A stretch of DNA of 64,000 bases from Undaria pinnatifida (Eukaryota; Sar; Phaeophyceae; Laminariales; Alariaceae): positions 7,730,967 through 7,794,966 of the forward strand of contig JABAKD010000015.1 of the NCBI GenBank assembly GCA_012845835.1. Reading direction: 5' to 3'. A model generated the notes under the pieces. It saw nothing but the letters and a program-made list of their open reading frames with translations, ran no database searches and was not told where the DNA came from. Each line of letters begins with the position of its first letter. Within the stretch, counting starts at the first letter, position 1. This document shows, in pieces, positions 21,231 to 31,644 of the stretch. Both the position numbers and the translations under genes were made by a program.

Positions 21231-22200
21231 TGGCGGTGCCGATGGTGATGGTGGTGGCGATGATGGTGTGGCGTGGCAGTCTCTAACAAACATGCGTGCA
21301 TGCGTCATTCTCGGGGGCACTATCGGTTCTAAGGAAGAAAGAAAACAATTCCAGATCCATCAAAATTAACCACGACCGACGGTCTCAAATTTCGTACACG
21401 TTCATCCGGCCTCTCCATTAATCGTATGTTTCGGCGTACCACTGCATGTAGTGCGAGCGCATCGGTTTTTCAGTATACTGTACGTATAGTAATTTGTTTC
21501 CATGCATTCACACATTATTCCTTATACACATATGGCGTATTAGGCATGGTAAGTAGGTATAGTTATCTAAGAATACGCGTGCATATTACACGGGTGCGAA
21601 GCGTATTTTTTTGTAGCCAAATATCCTCGCCCTCCCTGCTTCGTTTCGATATTTTATCAATCAAATCGTACTAAATATCGTAAAGAGCACACGAAATTGT
21701 GCAGTACGCATTGCCGTGTCTCCCCCCCCGTCTTGCACCCTGCTGCGGTTCGATGAAATACAGTGCAAAGTATCGTATAATACAAAAGGACTCCGCGGCT
21801 GACACCGTCCGTTCAATTTAATGATTCCAAGACCTTGCCGGCGAAGACGCGTAACACACCAATGCACACATGCATGAATGTTTTGACCTAGGGAAGGCTT
21901 TATCTCTTCCAGAACGAGAGCGCGCATTGGATAGCTCCTGCCATCAGCGTATGGCCATCGGACGGGGGGGGTGGGAGGAAGCTTCCCATTCGGCTAATCC
22001 ACAGGGCGTCCACTCACCAGCCAACGATGGCGCGGACGTTGTCGTTAGCAGCATGTTCCCAGTCATCACCGTCGTTGCCGTTGCCGGAACAATCCAGCGT
22101 ACGTCTGGTTCATCACAGCCGCGGAAAACGGAACTTGAGTCACTCCTGACGTCCCCCCTTCCACTTGACGGTTCAACAACACCCGTCATAAAAGTTCGCT
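21231..22200. other. Spacer, possible 5' region of the non-LTR element
   Basis: No exon recognised. A short GATGGTGATGG stretch is near 21240. The first downstream part (from about 21930) may already belong to the decayed non-LTR element, but no domain defines its start. Confidence 0.35.
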
Positions 22201-22721
22201 GCTACCGGGAGAGGCACAGCCCCGGACATGAGGGCTAGCGCAGCCACTGCAGTCGCAGCAACCCCCGTGGCCTACCATGCCACAGAGAGCGTAACCGACA
22301 ATATTCATGTCACGCCCTGTGCAGCTTGCATCAAGAGGGCAGTCTCAACCGCCGACACAGCCTCCCCCAGCCACATCGGTACCCGTATATGCCCCTCGGA
22401 CGACACCGCAGCTGCTGCCAGCTATCTCTGCGTTCGCCAGGCCACCCGTAGCGTCGTCGCCAAGTCCGTCACCGTCGTCACCGCCGGCGCGGCCAACAGC
22501 TGGCCATCTCTCGACATAAGTCCCTGGACACCAGGTATGTCCTTGCGCTTGAACAGTCATCGCGGGCATCGGTCAAGAGGGGACAGTTGAAACCACCAAG
22601 GTCATCACAGCCGATGGAGAAAAGGGGTTCGGCACCCGCGCCGACGTCCGAATTGCCTCCGTCGCCGCCACTGACACCATCGCCGACGCCTACAGAAGAC
22701 CAGCTCCGGGAGTAAGCCTCG

Positions 22722-22874
22722 GAAGACTGCAGTGTATGCTACGAGGCCTTGGCCTCGCCAGTGGTAAATTTAGGCAGCTTCCCCGTTCCACTGTATCTTT
22801 CGTGCTACGCCGCACTCCGAGTCAAGGGAGGGACCGACCTGCGGTGCCGGGCATGTCGGGCGACCGTAACAGTC
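22722..22874 (+). pseudogene. Cysteine-rich zinc-finger remnant of the non-LTR element
   Basis: In one frame the segment encodes CSVC (C-x2-C at 22728-22739), then a spacer with a further Cys near LYLSCYAAL, then CRAC (22845-22856). This pairing of C-x2-C clusters about 40 residues apart resembles a RING/PHD-type finger. Such fingers occur at the N-terminus of some non-LTR polyproteins; the exact family cannot be fixed by eye. Confidence 0.5.
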
Positions 22875-23764
22875 AACCAGGCCGAAAGGGTGGCGATCCG
22901 TTGCACAGCAACGAGGCTATGGTAGAGATGTTGACAGCTGGGCGGTAAGATAGGCCGGCTGACGGACGAGCGAGGGTATCACCAAGGTCCATGAGAGGCA
23001 ACAGGAGAAAACGAGCGATATGCAGCCTTTGCCACGGTCTGATTGAGGCAACTACTTGCGCACAAGTGTCCTGCTCGTGCGACATACACCGCGGTTGTGA
23101 TTAGACTTATGTAAGAATCACTCCCCCGAGCTAGGACTTTCGTTGAGACACACCAGAGTACGTTCCCCCGAGCTAGGACTTTCGTTGAGGCACACCAGAG
23201 TACGTGCCTAAAACCGGCCCTGCACGAGGAGCATCAAGAGGTGGACATACACCCACTCCTCCAACAGACTCGTGCATTCGGCAGATCAGTGGACACGTCC
23301 AAAAAACGCGCAACCAGAGACAGAGTCACCGCAGCCGAGCTCCGCCTCATTTGAAAGGCTCACACCACCCCGGAAATGGTGATTTTATATCGGAGTGCCA
23401 CAGAGCGCGACGAGGACGAGGAGAACCACCACAGAGAATGGCGTGGCGCAATCCCCAAGAAACAAGGGCATGCGCCGTGTGGAGTCTGCAGCAGGCACTT
23501 GGAGAACGACCAGAGGTTCGTTTTTATGTCTGGCTCGCGCACAGGAGGTGTGTCATAGAAATCGCAGCGGGAGGAGACGACACGGGGAACGATCGGTTTG
23601 GGAAAGCTAAATGCCAGAAGGAACAGGAGTGCCACCCCGGAGAATGTCTCGACCCGCGGTAATAGTGCCCAGGGTCCATCTGAGGTACGACCGCACTGCC
23701 CTGGAGGGACTCACCAACAACAGCGACAGTTAGAGACAACTGTTTTTCTTCTATTTTTTTTCAC

Positions 23765-24062
23765 ACTTACTACTTTCCAGCTTCTGGACCCAGGCCGTGG
23801 TCACAGGTGTCGCCCCTTCTCCCCCCCCGGTTCTTGTCTTCAATTTTTTGTGTCGCGCCTAGGGTTCAGCAATCCCACTGCTCGTCGATTTTTCGTCGAG
23901 TGTTGCTTACTCACGCTCTCGCGCTTTCCGCAAGTCAATTTTTGCGCAAGAAAAAGTTCCCACGAATTTATACGAGTATGCACTCGGGGGGGTTCGAAGT
24001 CACGAAACTGACCTATACCCCAAGCTCGAGGTTAACTTTGATACGCCACCGGGGCGACCGGC
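23765..24062 (-). mobile_element. tRNA-derived SINE, copy 1, inside the non-LTR element
   Basis: On the minus strand the element begins near 24062 with CCGGTCGCCCCGGTGGCG, followed by a degenerate tRNA-like region and a T-arm-like GACTTCGAACCCCCCC. It continues into a body shared with the second copy at 47955-48245. This copy has lost part of the A box (CGTATCAAAG) relative to the second, so it looks older. It splits the zinc-finger part of the host non-LTR element. Confidence 0.75.
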
Positions 24063-24145
24063 TCTGTAGAGATCCCTGACGTCGGGTGTCGAGGAGGCCG
24101 CGAGCCAAGGTGGAAGTAATCAAGACGCGGAAGAGGGGCTGGAGG

Positions 24146-24300
24146 AGTCCGAGGATGTTTTGTGCACATGTTGCATTGGCCTCTCGATGATTCTGTTAAA
24201 GAGTCGGAGGAAAACGATGCCCGTGTAATAGTCCCGTGCGCGCATGGAGCCTTTGTACACGCGTGCTGCATGCTGGACCGTGCTGGACTCTTCGCGAGAC
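24146..24300 (+). pseudogene. Second RING-like segment, frameshifted
   Basis: One frame gives VLCTCCI (24157-24177). A different frame from about 24231 gives PCAHGAFVHACCML, the C-x-H...H-x2-C core typical of RING fingers. The frame change shows decay. A third related segment, IPYPHGEQVHARCML, lies at about 25308-25352 and has lost the first Cys, so this region was duplicated before decay. Confidence 0.55.
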
Positions 24301-25299
24301 GGCATGCAGATCCTAGAAACTGCGTTGGATATCGCTGGGCATGACCGGGAGGATGTCGACCTCCCCATACAGCGGAGCTGGCTACAGGGCTGCCCATGAA
24401 CTGACACGGGGGGAGGTGGGCGGCGGTGAGGGGTTCCCTGCAGTTCACCGCCCGCGTTCAGCGAGGCATCCCCAGAACGGAGCCAGCCAGCTACGTGACG
24501 ACTGGCCTTGGCGGTATATGATACGTGCCCATGGAGAGAGCCTAGAGTCAGCCCACGTTAGGGGTTGCAGTTGTTAGACTAAAGGTTTGTGAGCGGTTGA
24601 GCTCCTCAAGTGTGAAACTATCGGTTAGCATGATAATTTCGCGGGTATATTTGTGTTTTAGGACTAACGCAAAGACGTGATGGTCGGGCGGGTTGCGCGA
24701 TCGAATGTTTTCGAAGCCATGCTTCGGGCGGGTGATATATTGAGCTCCTCGTGTTACAAGCTTGCTCAGAACCTTCCGCGGCACTCCCACCATTGGATGA
24801 CTCCTCCTCGTGCTTGCCGTGGTCCCTGTTTTGCGATGAGCTGGACCTGGCTCAAAGGGCATACCTCGATCCCCACCACTGAGGGAATGGGAAGCGGCGG
24901 CCGACCGCTACCGCACGCTGTCCGTTGCATACGCCATCCAACCGTAGGATTATATGTCTCCGATTTCCGAATCGAAGACGCTCCATGGGGATCTCACGTT
25001 CAAGAGTAGCTGGCAAGCCTCGACGCCGAATGTGAAGGACGGCTTACTAGGTGGACACTTAGGGTCCCAAGTTGGAGGCGGGTGGCGTCCTTCCTCCCTT
25101 TTCATCGGCTGTGGCAGCTACACCGAGGAGAACGGACGGGGCACTGAAGAGCGAACGTTTACAGAAGGAACCGACTGAACAGGGAGGCACCGCTAGGAAC
25201 GCAGCAGAGAGGCGTCAGATCGCGGGAAGCAGGGGTGCATCTCCCTGCAGCTACCGCGGGCGGGGCCCAAAATAATCTACCGGGGATTCAGCGGAAGAC

Positions 25300-25860
25300 T
25301 CTTTATGGCACTTATTCCGTATCCCCATGGAGAGCAAGTGCATGCCCGCTGCATGCTGGACCATGCAAAAGTGTCTCACGAGTGGACATGCTTACCCGCA
25401 GCCATTGCCGTGTGTCGCTCTGAATGGCAGGTAAGAAACCAGCCTCTCCATCCGGTGAAGCTAGCTGAGGACCTTGCAAGGCCACGGCCGGGGGGAAGGT
25501 GATCGGCAGTAGCGGGAGCCCTGTAGTTCGCCGAACTCTTGGAGGAGGACGGCCCCCGGCTGGAGCCAGACAGATACGTCACGAGCGGCTCCCATGATAC
25601 CTTTACGGAGACGGTGAGGATCCATGAGAGCAGCCCAACCTCCTCCTTCTTGTTGTACTCCCTATTCGGCGATGCTCTTGGCCTGCCCCAAGGAGTCAAC
25701 CTTGACTTCTCCCAACCGAGGGAATGGCGAGCGGCAGCCGGTCACTACCGTGATATTTTCGCCGCGTACTCCATGCGCCCGCCGGACATTGTGCTCCGAC
25801 TCCCGAATCGAAAGGTTTAAATCCTACCTCATGTGGAAACGTTTCTGGCGGGCCTCGACT
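25300..25860 (+). pseudogene. Diverged internal duplication of the 24.2-25.05 kb segment
   Basis: The RING-like core, then a W-x-A-A-x-x-Y-R-like segment (REWRAAAGHYRDIFA at about 25719) and a downstream WRASTP-like phrase mirror EWEAAADRYR-type coding (about 24886) and WQASTP (about 25011) of the upstream block. The order and spacing agree, indicating a duplication of roughly 1.0 kb within the element's 5' half. Confidence 0.5.
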
Positions 25861-26029
25861 CCCCGTGGGATGATCGCCTGCCGAGGGGGACCCTCGGGGT
25901 CCGAAATGCGCTAGAAGAAGGTGAGACGCTGCCTCCTTTCCCGACGGGGGCGTGGACCCTCGTGTCCCAAAACGTATTTGAGGCAAGGAACGCGCCGCCT
26001 CCTTCTCCGACGGCGGCGGGGATAGCGCC

Positions 26030-26400
26030 GGAAGGAGCAGACCCGGTGCTGGAGAGTAACCCGTTAGCAGCGGGAGTAACACCACCAGAAGGAGAAGCTC
26101 CGGCGTCTGAAGGTGACTTGCGGATAAGGGGGCAAGCGGAGCCAGGTAACGCTACGTTGTGGCCGCGGAGAACTTCCTCGCGGCCGGAGACAGGGATGTC
26201 ACGGTACCGAGACGCCCCCCCGCCCCCCCGGAGACAGTCCAACGCCCCTCAGCGGTGGTGAGGGTCAAAGCGGAGGGAGCGTGGCCTGCGCGGGAGGGCG
26301 ACCCTTTAGCAGCGGGAGCGATACCGCTGGAAGGTGCAGCTCCAGCGTCAGAATGCAACCCGGGGATTAGGGGGCAGGCCTTGCCAGTAGATGCTACTTC
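26030..26400 (+). pseudogene. Repeated Pro/Glu/Ala-rich linker
   Basis: Two ~30-residue repeats of the form NPLAAGVTPPEGEAPASE and DPLAAGAIPLEGAAPASE are encoded about 250 bp apart (near 26058 and 26304), each followed by IRGQA. They look like a flexible linker between the N-terminal fingers and the reverse transcriptase. Confidence 0.5.
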
Positions 26401-26654
26401 TGTAGCCACGGGGACTTCTTATACAACCGCCTGAAATATAGAGGCAACGGCGCTGGGACACTCGCCCAAGCCCCCAAAACAGCCCAGCGTCACGCCAGCA
26501 ACATCTGGAGTGACCGCGTCTACGCACACTGGCGCAGTAGTGGGTAGGGGGAGCACACGAGGCAGACGAGGTCGACCGCACGGATCTGGAAGGAGACCAC
26601 GAGCGATAAGAACTGGGAGAGGAGCTGCCACGAACCGGGAACAAATTTCTTGAC

Positions 26655-27190
26655 CCATGGGTGGCGAACCGCCTCCGGCCCCTGACGGCGGTTACACCGT
26701 TCGTGGAAAAATGCTACGGCGAGATATCTACACCCTTGTCCTTTCAGATGGAATGGGGAAAAAGTCGCAAATTCGACTGCTCCAGTGAGGTACAACAAGG
26801 GGATGCCATGGGGCCCGCGTTGTTCTGCATACCGCTCCTGCCGGTACCGACACCGATCCGAGCGGAGTTCGAGCCAAGAGGTGTAGAAGCATCGCCTACC
26901 TGGATGACTTCAGCATCGGAAGGACGAAAATCCCACCCGATACTGTGGAAATCGCAGCCTTCCTCCAGCGTGAGCTGTCCAGCATCGGCATTGAAATCAA
27001 CCCAAGTGAAACGATTGCCTTGAGCCCGAAGGGAGCACGTACCGCCGCCGGACCAAATCACTATTTTTGAAGGTGTTGGCGTCCGCATCGCCAAAAGGGG
27101 TGGGTTAAAGAGGGTTGGGGTGCCCGTCGGCACTGTCAAATACGCGAAGTAGAGCGCAATGGAGATCTCCGAAACGTGGGAGCGGAGCAA
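26655..27190 (+). pseudogene. Reverse transcriptase remnant, frameshifted
   Basis: VQQGDAMGPALF at 26790-26825 is the QGDPxGPxLF motif B of non-LTR reverse transcriptases. IAYLDDFSIG at 26891-26920, in a different frame, is the YxDD catalytic motif C. It continues into LSSIGIEINPSETIALSPKG and later GVPVGTVKYA, typical thumb-proximal motifs. The upstream catalytic Asp motif A was not found; the sequence passes from a Gly/Arg-rich stretch directly to the motif B region, implying a deletion. The copy is therefore inactive. Confidence 0.8.
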
Positions 27191-28029
27191 CTCGCGCGGA
27201 TGCGCTGCCGCGCATGCCGGACAAGAAATCAGTCAACCTGATCGCCACCGGCTCTATGGTGCATCGGACCGCCTACCTTGAACGCCTGATGAACCAAGTA
27301 TTGTCCCTACAAGCATGCCACAAGGCAGACACCAACGCCATGTGGATGCCTGAGAAGAAACTGCTTGATCTCCCGGGGGGAACCTGAAAAAAATGTCGCT
27401 TTTTTAGGACGGGTGCCCGAAGAAACAGTTAACCTTGCAACCCTACCAACAGACGCAGGTGAGTTTGTCTATGGGGGCGGGCGGAGGGTTTGGGCTGTCG
27501 TCGGCTGAAGATCGGAGGATGCCAGTATCCGTCGGAAGTTTGGTGGCGGCGGTACCGGAGGTGCTTGCTGATCTGTCCGGCGCTATCTATAGGGACAAAG
27601 TCCGGAGGGAGATGCCCGGTTCAGACCTTGCTCAGCGCATTTAGGGCGGCGCCAGGGACCTCCGCGATGTGTATGGGGTTTCAGAAGAAGCCATGGCGAA
27701 CATCGTGCTGGAAAGCTCGCAAGGCAGAGTATTTAGCGCAGAAGAGCACAAGATGCCTAGGAGCAATCAGTTGCGGCATTGTTGCCGGCACACGACGCCA
27801 AAAGTATCAGCTCCAGCAAAGCGCAGCAGACTGGGGAAGCTGATAAATCGAGTCCGTTATTAGAGGTACGTCGCCTCGCTGGACCAGCTCTCCGAGGCGA
27901 CGCCCGCCTCAGCGAGGCACGGGCGATCCACAAGGAGAGAAGAAGACGAGGGGTCGGGTCAAGGCGCGGCAACGGAGTCAATCGGGACCAGGGGCCACCT
28001 TCTTAAGGGCGACGCCTGTCGACTCAGCC

Positions 28030-28780
28030 AGAATCACCCTAGAGGAAGAGTTCGTGACTGCGGGAAGAATATTCCTGGGGATTGAGGAGTTCCTGGTGGC
28101 GAGGTGCCCCTGCTGTGGTAGAGCGGAGGGCTAATACGCGGCATGCGCAATTTGGTTATTGATCGGGCGCGCAGGTGAACCAGCACCAGTCCCTGGTGCG
28201 CCCGCTCTCCCCGCACCTTTAGGAATATGTTCATTTGTCGCCAAGTGGAAAGCGGAGACCCTTTCCACGCCAACAGGGATTTCTGCATGGACATCGTTAT
28301 CGAGCCGGGAGCGGACTCTGAGATACTACGGCATCGGTGTATCGAAACAAAGCGACATTATTCGACGTCATGTATACGGACCCACCAGCGGGGGTCCACA
28401 TGCGGACAGACAGAGCTGACCGAGATAGACCAGCTGCTTCCACTTCTGAGGTGAGCAAGCGCAATCACTACGCTCGTCCGGGCCAGGGATCCATTGACGA
28501 GCGCAGCTACAAGCTCGCCACCCTCACGGTGGAAGCTTTGGGCGCGTCGGGAAGGAAGGCTGCAACCTGGTCGATCAGGTGGTGGCCAGCATCGTCGAAG
28601 GGACCGAAGATCGCCACGATCGCGGAAAAGCGTCTGCAAGAAACGCCTATTCCAGATCATCTCTGTGGCCACCCAGGTCCCGATTTCACGCCGAGTGAAT
28701 AAATACAAACTGGCCCTGAAGGGCCGCCAGGCAGCGAGGAGGCGGGAGGAAGAAACCGGAGGACTGCGGCCAATGATCTG
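28030..28780 (+). pseudogene. C-terminal zinc motif and restriction-like endonuclease remnant
   Basis: EEFLVARCPCCG (Cys at 28105-28116) starts a Cys/His cluster. CMDIVIEPG (from 28284) followed in another frame by FDVMYTDP (from 28361) fits the D...(D/E)-x-K-like core of the restriction-like endonuclease seen in early-branching LINE clades. HYARPGQGSIDERSYKLATL and a final basic ISRRVNKYKLALKGRQAARR segment follow. At least two frameshifts separate these pieces. Confidence 0.65.
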
Positions 28781-28937
28781 GGGATGGAAATTTGATGAGG
28801 ATATAATAGACGATGTCGGTAGAAGTTGGGAATTGGTTGAGAGAGGGTCATGGGAGAAATTCTACTGCTTTTATGGAAGGATATTCGATTTACCAGGGTA
28901 TATCGGAACGACATAGTCTATACATGGTGCATTATTT

Positions 28938-29866
28938 CCCAAACCGTCGGATTTATTATTAAGGATTTATAGTTTCCACGCACAGATTGAGCTGCCCCGC
29001 CCGCCCCCCCCCCCCCGCCCCGCGCCCGCTCCCTCTTGATCAAACCCAGGCTCCCACGTCCTTAAAAACTCCGCCCTCCCCTCACCGGTTATTCGACTTA
29101 CTACGGCAGTATTCACTTGATAAACAGATGCATTTCCTTCCACAGCTGTCAGATTTTGTCCCCGCAAAAAACATTTTTTTTGTATAGTTTCCGCACAAAA
29201 AACGAGTTTTATAGTTTCCGCGCACAGACTGACTAACATCACCCTGTGGACCCTGATAGCTACACTGTAGTTGCAAGGGGAGTCGCCGACCTATATCCTT
29301 AATGGGAGCACACACCCCGTATTACGCGCGATCGGAGTATCACACACAGCTCGCAAAGACGAGTTTCGACAAAAAAAAACGATCTCGCAGCTGGAGGAGT
29401 GCATTTCTATTTTTATAATATATTATAAAAAATGAAAATACTCTCCAGCTGTGAGATCGAAGATTTCGTCGAAACTCATCTTTGCAAGCTGTGTGTGATA
29501 CTCCGATCGCGCGCATTACGAGTTGTGTGTCCTCATTAAGGATATAGGTCGGCGACTCCCCTTGCAACTACAGAGTAGCTATCAGGGTCAACAGGATGAT
29601 TTTAGTCAGTCTGTGCGCGGAAACTTTTAAATCCGTTTCTGAGGGGGACAAAATCTGACAGCTGTGAAGGGAAATGTATCATTTTATCAAGTGAATCTTG
29701 TAAGTCGAATAACCGGTGAGGGGGGTGGGGCGGAGTTTTGAAGGACGTGGGGGCCTGGTTTTGGTCAAAAGCGAGCGGGTTTGGAGGGGGGGGGGGGGGA
29801 GGAAAGGGGGCAATTTGTGCATGTAAGCTATAAATCCTTTCGAGGGGATAAATCTGACGGTTTTGG
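28938..29866. repeat. ~930 bp palindrome built from two facing family B copies
   Basis: The left arm (28938 to about 29404) is the reverse complement of the right arm (about 29415-29866), with only about ten A/T-rich bases between. Landmarks pair from the centre outward: GAGATCGAAGATTTCG, CGATCGCGCGTATTACG-type, GGTCGGCGACTCCCC, CAAAATCTGACAGCTGT, AACCGGTGAGGGG, ACGTCCTT, AAATCCTT and AAACCGTCGGATTTA. G/C homopolymer segments in the arms differ in length. The perfect stem is broken by small differences, so the two copies have diverged slightly since formation. Confidence 0.9.
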
Positions 29867-29869
29867 CAC

Positions 29870-30650
29870 CAGTATATTATTGGGGGCGGGGGGGGGGGTT
29901 GGGGCGGGGGGGGGGGGGGGGGGGGGCGTGTGGGGCAGCTCAATATGTGCCTGGAAACTATACATTATTTTGAGGGGATAAATGTGACGGTTTTGGAAAT
30001 AATACATCAGTTTATCATGTATATCCTGGGGTAAGTCGTACAATCAGTGAGTAAAGAGAGGGTGGAGTGTGCGAGGGGGTGGGGTTGGGATGGGTTGGGG
30101 GGGAGGTGGGGGGTGTGGGGGCGGGGGGGGGGGGCGGGGGGGGAGGAAGGGCTTTAGGTGAGGGGTTTGTCATACGTGTGGTGCTAGGTCTAGGCGATGG
30201 TGCGGGTGATGGGGAAGAAGGGGGCGTTCGAGGCGGGGGGGGGGGGGGGGGGAACACAGCGGCATGGATGGCTCTCGAAAGATAATGAGGTGATATCCTG
30301 TGCGTGAAGTGTTTATTAATGTGGCGGATTTCGATATTTATTTGGTGGGGCGTTTGAGTAAGGGAGAGCAAGAGGGGGGGGGGGGGGGGGGGGGGATTTT
30401 TTAGGAGGTTTAGGTCACAAATAATATTCAAATACACTCCGGCTGTGAGATCAAAGATATGTAGCAGCTTGTTATACGCGTGGTGCTAGGTCTAGGCGAT
30501 CGTGCAGGTGGTCGGAAAAGAGGGGGCGTTGGAGGGGGGGGGGGGGGGGAGGGGGGGGGGGGGGGAGGAAGGGCTTTAGGTGAGGGGTTTGTTATACGAG
30601 TGGTGCTAGGTCTAGGCGATGGTGCGGGTGATGGGGAAGAATATAATATA
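29870..30650 (+). repeat. Poly-G-rich modules and partial family B 3' halves
   Basis: It contains a direct partial repeat of the TAT-AAATC...GAGGGGATAAATCTGACGGTTTTGG module at about 29940-29995. Three GTGGTGCTAGGTCTAGGCGAT modules (about 30177, 30478, 30597) follow, and uninterrupted G-runs of 10-20 bases lie near 29905-29925, 30233-30250, 30375-30395 and 30535-30565. Opposed-strand frames rich in Pro are products of the G-runs. Confidence 0.85.
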
Positions 30651-30749
30651 TTGCCGGGGATGGCAAAACAAAAAAACAAAATAAATATGATGCATACGGT
30701 ATAGTCTACAGCAGTATATCGTCCCCGGGATGAGATTAGATTATAAAAA

Positions 30750-31045
30750 ATGAGAATACAGTCCAGCTGTGAGATCGAAGATTTCGTCGAAACTCATCTT
30801 TGCAAGCTGTGTGTGATACTCCGATCGCGCGTATTACGAGTTGTGTGTCCTCATTAAGGATATAGGTCGGATTATTTTATAAAAAATGAAAATACACTCC
30901 AGCTGTGAGATCGAAAATTTCGTCGAAACTCATCTTTGCAAGCTGTGTGTGATACTCCGATCGCGCGTATTACGAGTTGTGTGTCCTCATTTAAATTAAG
31001 GATATAGGTCGGCGACTCCCCTTACAACCACAGTGTAGCTATCAG
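30750..31045 (+). repeat. Two head-to-tail family B 5' halves
   Basis: GTGAGATCGAAGATTTCGTC through GGATATAGGTCGG occurs at about 30767-30869. It is then repeated from about 30902 with GATCGAAAATTTCG and TTTAAATTAAGG variants, running to CAGTGTAGCTATCAGGG at about 31048. A further short fragment is at 31193-31245. Confidence 0.85.
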
Positions 31046-31415
31046 GGTAATATACTCTGGGTTTGCCCGTTTTCATCGAAAAAAACGCCTCGGGGCGTTT
31101 ACTACGGAGGAGGTGTTCACTGTCACCATACGGGCGCTTTCACAATGATTTGTGTTGTGGCATTATAATAAAAATTAAAAAAACACTCCTCCAGCTGTGA
31201 GATCGAATATTTTGTCGAAACTCATCTTTGCAAGCTGTGTGGCATTATTGTACTATTGGCAAAACCCGCTGCATCACAGCTCTCAATCAACATGAATCAT
31301 CGTCTCTGTATGTATGTAAAATGCGTCCTACGTTCTACTATAATACCTGATACCGGCACCCTTTGACCTATACGGAGTAATACCACATACCAGGTAATAA
31401 GTTTACTTCTTCGCT
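30948..31415 (+). repeat. 468 bp left flank, perfectly repeated on the other side of the YR element
   Basis: From TGTGATACTCCGATCG to GTTTACTTCTTCGCT this sequence is base-for-base identical, as far as I can read, to 37823-38290 (offset 6875). The repeat ends four bases before the retrotransposon's first terminal repeat and resumes two bases after its last one. It is made of a family B fragment plus unique sequence. Confidence 0.95.
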
Positions 31416-31419
31416 TGCT

Positions 31420-31625
31420 AATATTATCGAAGTATGAGAAAATATGGGTTTTGTACGTACGTAAGAAGTTTGACCAATCAGATCAATGCGGTAACTCATA
31501 GTCGTACGAGTGATAGCCTTGGGTACACCTGGCCCAGTTGTGTAGGCGACGACCTGCACGCGGAGCGCGTAGGGGAGCAGAGTCAGAGCTACAGGTCCAA
31601 GGTGTGATACAGACTAGTTTAAGTT
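31420..31625 (+). repeat. Split direct repeat A1
   Basis: 206 bp identical to 36909-37114, from AATATTATCGAAGTATGAG to GACTAGTTTAAGTT. It contains GTACGTACGTAAG. The Gag start codon follows 20 bp after its end, so the repeat probably includes the promoter and 5' leader. Confidence 0.95.
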
Positions 31626-31644
31626 GTTCGTGCACTCCTCGACG

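Larger units (their letters stand above)
22200..28920 (+). mobile_element. Decayed non-LTR (LINE-like) retrotransposon
   Basis: About 6.7 kb carries, in order on the + strand, RING/zinc-finger-like segments (about 22.7, 24.2 and 25.3 kb), a Pro/Glu/Ala-rich repeated linker (26.0-26.4 kb), reverse transcriptase motifs (26.66-27.1 kb) and a C-terminal Cys motif plus restriction-like endonuclease segment (28.0-28.8 kb). The pieces lie in different frames with several stops, so it is a pseudogene. A SINE has inserted at about 23765-24062. Outer boundaries are approximate, and no poly-A tail or target duplication was identified. Confidence 0.75.

Noticed and set aside
30015-30704. Pro-rich minus-strand and Gly-rich plus-strand frames
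   Set aside because: Caused by poly-G tracts; no start context or domain.
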